Below are positions 56,655-64,000 of a DNA stretch of 64,000 nt, piece by piece. Location of the stretch: positions 32,657-96,656 of the forward strand of contig NZ_AODE01000023.1 in the NCBI RefSeq assembly GCF_000525855.1, written 5' to 3'. This stretch comes from Listeria cornellensis FSL F6-0969. Lineage in GTDB: Bacteria > Bacillota > Bacilli > Lactobacillales > Listeriaceae. Each line of letters begins with the position of its first letter. Position 1 is the first letter of the stretch. Made by a program: the position numbers and the translations under genes. The notes beneath the pieces were generated by a model. It had not been told where the DNA came from, did no database searches, and saw only the letters and a program-made list of their open reading frames with translations.

Positions 56655-57411
56655 ATGTTTGATAAAAATTTTGCGTTAACAGATAAAGTAGCCATCGTAA
56701 CTGGCGGTGCAAGTGGGATTGGGCGGGCGATCGTGGAACTGTTCTTCGAAAAAGGTGCGCGGGTCGTGCTCGTCGATATTAAGGAGGACGTAGCCGAAAT
56801 CGCGCAACAAATCGGCGGTGCACGAGCGCTCGGAATCCAAGCCGACATTACGAAAAAAGAAACCGTAGAACGCGTGATGGCAACCGTTTTAGAGCAATTC
56901 GGTAGTGTCGATATCGTAGTGAACTCAGCAGGCATAGCCCTTCTCGAAAAAGCAGCGGACCTTCCCGAATCTTACTGGGACAAGACGATGGAGCTGAATC
57001 TAAAAGCATCTTTCCTCATTGCGCAAGCAGCTGGAAATGTAATGATCAAACAAGGCCGTGGTGGGAAAATCGTCAACATTGCCTCTCAAGCCTCGGTCGT
57101 CGCGCTCGATAAACATGTAGCGTACTGCGCGAGTAAGGCCGCGATTGTCTCAATGACGCAAGTTTTAGCGATGGAATGGGCGCCTCATAAAATCAATGTA
57201 AACGCCATTTCGCCGACCGTTATCCTGACAGAACTCGGAAAAAAAAGCATGGGCCGGAGAAGTCGGCGAAGCGATGAAAAAACAGATTCCGATTGGCCGT
57301 TTTGGCTATCCAGAAGAAGTCGCAGCCTCGGCATTATTTTTAGCAAGCGACGCCGCGAATTTAATCACCGGTGAAAATCTAGTGATCGACGGCGGCTACA
57401 CCATTCAATAA
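56655..57411 (+). CDS. SDR-family dehydrogenase, D-threitol dehydrogenase-like; frameshifted as written
   Basis: 251 aa after correction. Cofactor loop [19 protein letters not shown] motif, catalytic S and Y-x3-K in NIASQASV and [10 protein letters not shown]. The frame is lost at the A run 57239-57246 (eight, seven expected); corrected it reads [20 protein letters not shown] and ends in [15 protein letters not shown] at 57411. ATG 56655 behind GAGGAGTGACGAAA. The sequence resembles the SDR of the L. monocytogenes lmo0342-0348 region and D-threitol dehydrogenases; substrate is inferred. Confidence 0.85.
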
Positions 57412-57424
57412 AAGGAGGACGCAT

Positions 57425-59428
57425 ATGTCACTCATGGATCAACAAATGATAAAAACGTTACGCGTACTATCGATGGACATGGTCGAACAGGCGAACTCAG
57501 GACATCCAGGGCTACCGATGGGCGCGGCACCAATGGCTTTCACCTTATGGAAAAATCATTTAAAATTTAATCCGGCGCATCCGAACTGGTTCAACCGCGA
57601 CCGCTTCATTTTGTCTGCCGGTCACGGCTCCGCGCTACTTTATAGTCTGCTTCACGTTTTTGGCTACGATGTTAGCAAAGAAGACCTGCGCAATTTTCGG
57701 CAAAAAGACAGTGCAACGCCAGGTCATCCGGAATTCGGCCACACGCCAGGCGTCGACGCAACAACTGGTCCACTCGGTCAAGGCATCGCGATGGGCGTCG
57801 GAATGGCGATGTCAGAAGCCCATCTTGCCGCGATGTTCAATAAGGAATCCCACGACGTCATCGATCACCACACGTACGTCTTGTGTGGCGACGGTTGCTT
57901 GATGGAGGGCATATCCTATGAAGCAAGCTCACTCGCCGGCCATCTGCAACTCGGAAAACTCATCGTGCTCTACGATTCCAACGATATTTCCCTAGACGGC
58001 AATCTTGCGCAGAGTTTTTCCGAAGACATCGATTTGCGTTTTCGCTCAGCAGGCTGGCAAACCTTGCGGGTTCCCGATGGAAATGATGTCGAGGCCATCA
58101 ACAGCGCCATTTTCCTAGCGAAAGCCGAGACCAACAAACCGACTTTGATCGAGATTAAAACGATAATTGGCGATGGAAGTCCAAGCAAAGCAGGCACAGC
58201 CGCAGCACATGGCGCACCACTTGGCAAAGCAGAAATCGCCCAAATCAAGAAAAACTACGGCTGGGAACTAGAACCATTTGAGCTACCAAAAACAGTCGGC
58301 TATCAAAAAGACTACTATTTATCTAAAGGAAATCATCGCGAATCGAAGTGGCTCCAAGCGTTCAATAAATACAGAAACGATTACCCAGAAGAAGCGGAAA
58401 AACTGCAACGCCTTATCGACAATCAAGAAACCGCGGATCAAGCACTTGTTTTACCGACATACACGACAAACGATGCCCCGGTGGCGACAAGAGACGTTTC
58501 CGGTACGCTTTTAAACGAGCTAGCACACCAATTACCAAGCCTATTTGGCGGTTCGGCAGATTTGTCATCTTCTAACAAAACGATGCTCAACAACAGCGAT
58601 GACTTCCTCGCTAACCACTACGAAGGCAAAAATATCTGGTTTGGCGTCCGCGAATTTGCGATGGGTGGTATTTTGAATGGAATGGCTTTGCACGGTGGAA
58701 TCAAGCCATATGGCGCTACTTTTTTCGTATTCTCAGACTACTTAAGGAGCGCGATTCGGTCGGCAGCTCTCATGAATCTTCCAGTAACATACGTGATGAC
58801 GCACGATTCGATCATGGTTGGAGAAGACGGCCCAACACACGAGCCAATCGAGCACCTCGCCTCATTCCGAGCGATGCCAAACCTCGTCGTTTTAAGACCA
58901 GCTGATGCGAATGAAACGGTTGCCAGCTACAAATATGCGCTAACACAACAAGAAAACCCAGTCATGCTCGTACTCAGCCGTCAAGCGCTGCCAATCCTGC
59001 CAACCACAGACACGAAAGCGGAAACAGACGTCGAAAAAGGCGCATACATCCTAGCCGAATCACCGACTACAACAACAGACATGCTCCTAATCGCAACCGG
59101 TTCAGAAGTTTCCCTAGCAATGGAAGTCCGCGAACGCTTGGCGACAGAACAAATCGGTGCCCGCGTCATCAGTATGCCGAGTTGGGAACTATTTGAACGC
59201 CAATCCGCAGACTACCAAGAGGCCATACTCCCAAGCGAAATCACACACCGGATAGCAATCGAGATGGCCTCATCCCAAGGCTGGCACAAATACGTCGGTG
59301 ACAAAGGCAACATCATCGCGATTGATACATTCGGAAAATCAGGACCAGGCGCAGAACTTGCCGAAGATTTTGGCTTCTCCGCTGAAAAAATAACAGATCA
59401 AATTTTGGCGACACTACAAAAGAATTAA
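57425..59428 (+). CDS. tkt: Transketolase
   Basis: 667 aa. N-terminal ANSGHPGLPMGAAPMAFTLW, thiamine diphosphate loop GDGCLMEGISYEASSLAGH, EPIEHLASFRAMPNLVVLRP in the central domain, and a C-terminal domain ending KSGPGAELAEDFGF. Uses TPP to move two-carbon units; here probably feeds erythrose-4-P into the pentose phosphate pool. ATG 57425 behind AAAGGAGGACGCAT. Likely a second, pathway-dedicated transketolase. Confidence 0.94.
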   Translation: MSLMDQQMIKTLRVLSMDMVEQANSGHPGLPMGAAPMAFTLWKNHLKFNPAHPNWFNRDRFILSAGHGSALLYSLLHVFGYDVSKEDLRNFRQKDSATPGHPEFGHTPGVDATTGPLGQGIAMGVGMAMSEAHLAAMFNKESHDVIDHHTYVLCGDGCLMEGISYEASSLAGHLQLGKLIVLYDSNDISLDGNLAQSFSEDIDLRFRSAGWQTLRVPDGNDVEAINSAIFLAKAETNKPTLIEIKTIIGDGSPSKAGTAAAHGAPLGKAEIAQIKKNYGWELEPFELPKTVGYQKDYYLSKGNHRESKWLQAFNKYRNDYPEEAEKLQRLIDNQETADQALVLPTYTTNDAPVATRDVSGTLLNELAHQLPSLFGGSADLSSSNKTMLNNSDDFLANHYEGKNIWFGVREFAMGGILNGMALHGGIKPYGATFFVFSDYLRSAIRSAALMNLPVTYVMTHDSIMVGEDGPTHEPIEHLASFRAMPNLVVLRPADANETVASYKYALTQQENPVMLVLSRQALPILPTTDTKAETDVEKGAYILAESPTTTTDMLLIATGSEVSLAMEVRERLATEQIGARVISMPSWELFERQSADYQEAILPSEITHRIAIEMASSQGWHKYVGDKGNIIAIDTFGKSGPGAELAEDFGFSAEKITDQILATLQKN

Positions 59429-59474
59429 GCAAGAGAGTCTGAGCGCGGCGCATGCTTGCTTAGACTCTCTTTTA
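59429..59474 (+). terminator. Terminator of the polyol operon
   Basis: AAGAGAGTCT (59431-59440) pairs with AGACTCTCTT (59462-59471), extended inward by GAGC/GCTT, followed by TTATTTG. Confidence 0.85.
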
Positions 59475-59590
59475 TTTGTCAGATACTACAATTATTGGTA
59501 GGCATGTGGTAAAATAAAAGTGTGATTTATTGAAAGTAAATAGAAGAAAACGATGAATTACACCATTATATGAAAAGTAGGTGAAAATCC

Positions 59591-60358
59591 ATGTTCGCAA
59601 ATCAACGTCGAAGTGAGATTTTACATAGGGTGCAAGAACAAAAAACAGTGTCCGTCAACGAGCTGAGCGAGAAATTAAACGTCTCCGCAGCAACCGTTCG
59701 GGCCGATTTAAATAGCATGGAAAAGCAAGGATTACTCACACGAACACACGGTGGCGCCATGATGAAAGAAAAAGACGACATCGACAAAAAATACGCCGTC
59801 CGCGAAAAGAAACACCGCTCTGAGAAACAGCGCATTGCAGCTGCAGCTTTTGAATATATCGAAGACGACCAATGCATCATACTCGATGCCAGCACGACTT
59901 GTTTTGAACTCGCGAAATTCATTAAAGAATCGACGAAACGCCTAACCATCGTGACGAGCGGTTTAACGACAGCCACGATGCTAAAAGAAAATCCGAATTT
60001 GACAGTGATCATCATCGGCGGCATTGTCCGCAGTGGTTCGAATTCGATTGAAGGTCTGATCGGACACGAATTGTTGAAGAAAGTAAACGTTGACATTCTA
60101 TTCACGTCCGCGTACGCACTGAACGCCTCGGATGGCCTGACCGATTTTAGCCTATATGAAGTCGAACTCAAACGCGAAATGGTTGCCACCGCCCGAAAAA
60201 CAATCGCACTTGTGGATAATAGCAAAATCGATAAAAGTTCCATCGCCACATTTGCAAAGATCGAAGACATCGAATTATTAGTAACAGACCAAGCTCTATC
60301 ACCAGACTTGGCGGCATATTTTAGTGCTACAAAAGTTCCCATCGATATCGCGAACTAG
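59591..60358 (+). CDS. DeoR/GlpR-family transcriptional regulator
   Basis: 255 aa. N-terminal HTH RRSEILHRVQEQKTVSVNEL, VSAATVRADLNSMEKQGLLT, RTHGGAM, and a C-terminal sugar-phosphate-sensing domain with ILDASTTCFELAKFI and DGLTDFSLYEVELKREMV. Normally a repressor released by a phosphorylated pathway intermediate. ATG 59591 behind GTAGGTGAAAATCC. GAAAGTAAAT at 59532-59541 upstream matches the motif before the polyol operon, suggesting autoregulation and operon control. Confidence 0.9.
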   Translation: MFANQRRSEILHRVQEQKTVSVNELSEKLNVSAATVRADLNSMEKQGLLTRTHGGAMMKEKDDIDKKYAVREKKHRSEKQRIAAAAFEYIEDDQCIILDASTTCFELAKFIKESTKRLTIVTSGLTTATMLKENPNLTVIIIGGIVRSGSNSIEGLIGHELLKKVNVDILFTSAYALNASDGLTDFSLYEVELKREMVATARKTIALVDNSKIDKSSIATFAKIEDIELLVTDQALSPDLAAYFSATKVPIDIAN

Positions 60359-60720
60359 CAATAGCTAGCTCCATGCACCTTTATGTGATCGAATTCACTA
60401 CCTGTTTTGTATACTGGTGATAGGTGTGCAGTGTTCTTTTACGTATGAGTTTTGACCGCATTTTCATTGTCACACTTCGCTCATATTTGTATGATAGATT
60501 AAGAAGTCTGCCAAAAATATGAATCTTTAGTGACAAATAACCAAATCACCTATCATAATTTTTCTTACTGTGATAGGATAACTAAGTAATTAATTTTTCG
60601 AAAAATAATGATGAAAAAGCAATGGAAATGCAAAATTGATAAACAACACACGAATCCATTCAAGGTCATCAGTTTTTCGCAGTAATTACTATTCCGAGAA
60701 ATGAAAGAGGCTATAATCAA
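60359..60720. other. Intergenic region before the surface-protein genes
   Basis: About 360 AT-rich bases, no convincing gene. Contains the inverted pair CCTATCATAA (60549) and CTGTGATAGG (60569), likely a weak hairpin, and the ribosome site AAAGAGG at 60701 for the next gene. Confidence 0.4.
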
Positions 60721-62327
60721 ATGAATGACAAAATGAAAAAAAATAATCAGCGTATTGACAGTAACATCTATTATAGGAACAAGTGTTGTAATACCATCTA
60801 ATGTCCTTTTTGAAACACCAGTAAAAGCGGCATCTGTAAACTCTAAAATGGCAACAGATGCAGTATTAGCGCTTTTCGCAAACAATAACCCAAGCACCAA
60901 TGTCCTTAAACTGACAACTGATCAGCAGGCAATTGATTCTGCGCAACAATTAGTAGAGGCAGCGGTGGGGGTTACCGAAGCAGTGAGAGCGAACATGCAA
61001 GCAGCTATCGTGCAGGCGGAAGGTTTATTGAAAGTAAGGAATACACCACTAGACTATAGCCTATTTGCGGATGACGCAGATATAACATCAACAGCTATTA
61101 CAGGAATAATGGGTCAAGGCATTACAAGTGTGCGCCTACTTATAGATGGTGCTGTGAAGGCAAATGGGACACTGAATGCGGACGGAAGCTACAGCATTCC
61201 CACAAATGATTTCATCACACAAGGCTCAAAAGTAGAGGTAGCAGGATACAATGGTACAGCAGAAGTAGCCCGAAAAAACAGTAAGAGTCAGCAACAATGA
61301 AAAACCGCTTGCACCAGGAGCAAATGAAGCATTAGCAAAAACCATGGCAGCGAATGCAGTATCGGCCTTGTTCCAAGACGATAAATCAAGCACAAATACA
61401 TTGAAACCAACGACTGCTCAAAAAACAATTGATTTTGCCCAAAATATGATTAATGTCGTTCAAACTCCAGCCGTAAAGGCAGGTTTGCAATTAGATCTAG
61501 ACAAAGCCCAAAATCTATTGAATGCGTCAAAGCCACCAGTGAATTTCGACATAACTGTAGCGCCATTCAAACTCGGTAAAGACAACTACGTAACAGGCCA
61601 ATTTTCTGGGGACATCGCGAAGATTAGTTTAACAGTCAACAACAACGCAGAAGGAAGCAAAATCAATGTTACCGCACCAGACTTTAAGTACTACGCAAAC
61701 AACGTGATTCACAATCAAACAGACATCGTGATATTAAAGGCCTATGATGGCAACGGCAAATTACTTGTCACGAAAACAGTCACAGTGACAAAAGACACGC
61801 CAGTGCTAAAGGGGTCTATCAGTTCCTTAACGCCATTCCAACTCGGTAAAGACAGCTATATCACAGGTACATTTACAGGTGACATCGTCAAAGTAGAATT
61901 ACAAATTAATGAAGTACCATTACAGCGCATCAACGTAACAGATGGCACCATCAAATACTACGCAAAACCAAATATCAAGACGACGACTGATCCCGTTGTA
62001 TTGGTAGCCTTTAACGCAGCGGGCGAAGCAGTTAGCAGTAAAGAAGTGACGTTTGCATCGACGGGCACGACAAACGGTGATGTGACAGTCAATCCGTTCC
62101 TACTTGGTAAAGATGGTTATGTGAAAGGTCAATTTACAGGTGACGTAGCAAAAATCAGCTTAACGGTGAAGCAAGCGAAGGGGTCAACAATTAGTGTTCC
62201 AACAATAGGACCAGACTTCCAATACTACGCTAAAACATTGATTAAGAATCGGACAGATGAGGTCACCTTGACTGCGTACAATGCACTTGGTGGCGAGATT
62301 AAAACGGTGAGTGTACCAGTATTATAA
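60721..62327 (+). CDS. Secreted helical/Ig-repeat protein, 534 aa; frameshifted twice as written
   Basis: Signal peptide (MKKIISVLTVTSIIGTSVVI, cleavage near KAA). Then helical units of the form A-V-x-A-L-F...S-T-N-x-L-K-x-T-T-x-Q-x-x-I-D-x-A-Q (residues about 45-110 and 195-255; a type found in Listeria proteins annotated as Cry1Ac domain D-VI-related) and Ig-like modules starting F-x-L-G-K-D-x-Y-V-x-G-x-F-x-G-D: PFKLGKDNYVTGQFSGDIAK, PFQLGKDSYITGTFTGDIVK, PFLLGKDGYVKGQFTGDVAK. One extra A in each of 60736-60743 and 61273-61278; length 3n+2 agrees. No LPXTG or anchor, so secreted or charge-bound. Function unknown, probably adhesion or wall association. Confidence 0.78.
61494..62135 (+). repeat. 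Duplicated surface-protein segment, copy 1
   Basis: From GATCTAGACAAAGCCCAAAA at 61494 the sequence is nearly identical to 63339 onward (copy 2) for over 300 bases, with only scattered substitutions, then continues similar with a short insertion in copy 2. The level of identity exceeds that of the genes' N-terminal halves. Confidence 0.85.
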
Positions 62328-62342
62328 ACTCCTGATGAAAAA

Positions 62343-62406
62343 CATCGATCTACAGCAATTTTTCTATCATAATAGAGAAATAAGCTGTAGGTCGATATTT
62401 CTTTAT
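62343..62406 (+). terminator. Rho-independent terminator
   Basis: ATCGATCTACAGC (62344-62356) pairs with GCTGTAGGTCGAT (62384-62396), with an inner CTAT/ATAG pairing, followed by ATTTCTTTATT. Confidence 0.75.
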
Positions 62407-62496
62407 TAACAAACAACACATGAACATCTATCCAATATTATTCATGTGTTGTAGTAAATATTACTACAAAAGGAAATGAAAGAGGTTATGAACAAA

Positions 62497-64000
62497 ATGA
62501 AGAATAAAATGAGAAGAATAGTTAGCGTATTAACGGTAGCATCCATTTTAGGAACAAGTATTGTTACACCATTTAACGTACTTTTCGAAACAACGGTAAA
62601 AGCAGCTGTATTAGCAACAGCGCCAATTTATACTGCGCCAACGGAACAACCAGCATCTAAAAACTTTTCAAAAACTAATGTCTCTGCATATTTACCATTA
62701 ATTGAGTTTTATGATGTATACCTAGAAATTGATATGACTAAAATAGCTAAAGGATATGGCTTGCAAGTGAAGCTTCCAGATGGAACAATTCACACGCAAT
62801 ACTCCACTACTGCTGCTGGTGCATCTGAAAAAATGTATGTAGATGTACTCAATCAAAAATACAATAAAAATACACGCATTAGTATCAATGTAATCTACCA
62901 GATGGGAAAATATTAGAGCAAAATGATGCAGCTTTAACCGCTGCCGATTTTGTAGGTGACTTTGAAAACGGACTTCAAGACTTTGGTCAAAAAGTTTATA
63001 ACTTGTATCAAAATACAATGTTTGTCACAATCGCGCAAGGAATCACACAAGCCGACGTAGATGCAGCAGAAAATGCGGCACTGAATGTTGGAGATTCTGG
63101 AGAAAAAATCCGCTTGATGAATCTTTTAAATGAAGCGCATCAACAATTTGATACGAATACTAATGTACAATTAAGACAACAGAATGAAGCGGCTCGCAAA
63201 GCTGTTAATGGATTATTCAATAACGATACACCAACAAGTGGTGCTGTTAAGTCTAATTTAACACAAAGTGCAATTGATGCGGCCAAAAATTTGGTAAACC
63301 AATTAGTAGATTCCACCGTAAAAGCAAACATGCAAAAAGATCTAGACAAAGCCCAAAATCTATTGAATGCGTCAAAGCCACCAGTGAATTTCGACATAAC
63401 TGTAGCGCCATTCAAACTCGGTAAAGACAACTACGTAACAGGCCAATTTTCTGGGGACATCGCGAAGATTAGTTTAACAGTCAACAATAACGCAGAAGGA
63501 AGCAAAATCAATGTTACCGCACCAGACTTTAAGTACTACGCAAACAACGTGATTCGCAGCCAAACAGACATCGTGATATTAAAAGCCTATGATGGCAACG
63601 GCAAATTACTTGTCACGAAAACAGTCACAGTGACAAAAGATGCGCCAGCACTAGTACCAACGGGAGCTATCAGTTCCATAACGCCATTCCAACTCGGTAA
63701 AGACAGCTATATCACAGGTACATTTACAGGTGACATCGTCAAAGTAGAATTACAAGTTAATAAAGCGCCATTACAGCGCATCAACGTAACAGGTGGCACT
63801 ATCAAATACTACGCAAAGCCAAATATCACGAAGACGACAGATGTTGTAGAATTGGTAGCCTTTAACGCAGCGGGCGAAGCAGTTAGCAGTAAAGAAGTGA
63901 CGTTTGCATCGACGGGCACGACAAACGGTGATGTGACAGTCAATCCGTTCCTACTTGGTAAAGATGGTTATGTGAAAGGTCAATGTAAATTGACCTTTCA
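62497..64000 (+). CDS. Secreted helical/Ig-repeat protein, paralogue, 3'-truncated by the window end; frameshifted
   Basis: ATG 62497, same spacing from AAAGAGG as in its neighbour (60721). Signal peptide MRRIVSVLTVASILGTSIVT. A unique N-terminal region (PTEQPASKNFSKTNVSAYLP, DVYLEIDMTKIAKGYGLQVK), then the frame stops at 62914. One C restored in 62898-62899 (giving YPDGKILEQ) continues through helical repeats (AVNGLFNNDTPTSGAVKSNL) and Ig-like L-G-K-D modules up to the end. The last 28 bases fold back on themselves, so the true sequence after about 63985 is doubtful. Confidence 0.75.
63339..63987 (+). repeat. Duplicated surface-protein segment, copy 2
   Basis: Near-identical to 61494-62135. 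Differences include CACAAT to CGCAGC near 63555 and an extra block near 63648-63665 (CTAGTACCAACGGGAGCT). Ends in the terminal fold-back. Confidence 0.85.

Overview
The window looks like a chromosomal contig of a Listeria species, probably one outside the L. monocytogenes/innocua core group. The evidence is the flavin-based extracellular electron transfer (EET) genes placed directly upstream of the S10 ribosomal operon, an mgtA/SEDS operon, a FdhF-DUF1641-FdhD cluster, LPXTG and Ig-like surface proteins, type VII secretion (T7SS) substrates, and the AT-rich codon use with GGAGG ribosome sites of low-GC Firmicutes. No tRNA, rRNA or CRISPR array was seen.

Layout. 1-2.7 kb: end of the EET locus (flavin transferase, DHNA prenyltransferase, ECF T-subunit). 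2.8-17.4 kb: S10-spc-alpha ribosomal super-operon (rpsJ to rplQ, with secY, adk, infA, rpoA) behind a strong promoter and structured leader. 17.7-21.5 kb: VIT-type metal transporter, then aroE-aroD-MFS. 21.5-27.1 kb, minus strand: mgtA followed by two SEDS glycosyltransferases, behind an M-box Mg2+ riboswitch, a terminator and a small acidic/proline-rich upstream ORF. 27.4-29.3 kb: BlaI/BlaR1-like regulatory pair with an unusual repeat sensor domain. 29.4-34.6 kb: flavodoxin-like oxidoreductase and the formate dehydrogenase cluster. 34.6-43.6 kb: coiled-coil membrane protein, LPXTG protein, a T7SS-type lipase locus with DUF1433 partners, HAD phosphatase, LipA-like lipoprotein phosphatase, methyltransferase. 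43.7-51.9 kb: accessory island with an IS3-family element, unknown secreted protein, LXG/HNH toxin with SUKH immunity protein, small membrane proteins, and an Rgg regulator with a candidate hydrophobic peptide pheromone. 52.1-60.4 kb: catabolic operon (MDR dehydrogenase, MFS, RpiB, DhaK, DhaL, SDR, transketolase) and its DeoR regulator, plausibly for a C4 polyol or erythrulose. 60.7-64.0 kb: two related secreted Ig-repeat proteins, the second running off the window.

The most important caveat is a uniform pattern of about 20 one-base indels, nearly all +1 in homopolymer runs, that break otherwise intact genes, including the essential rpsN and rpsH. They look like sequencing or assembly errors, so I give the reconstructed full-length genes and name the offending tract in each entry.

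The best candidates for new biology are: (i) the mgtA leader, combining a long inverted-repeat element, an M-box and a MgtL-like ORF in front of mgtA and two cell-wall synthases; (ii) a TslA-like reverse-domain T7SS lipase with DUF1433 candidate immunity genes; (iii) an Rgg/short-hydrophobic-peptide pair; (iv) a BlaR1-like sensor whose outer domain is a charged repeat in place of a penicillin-binding domain.
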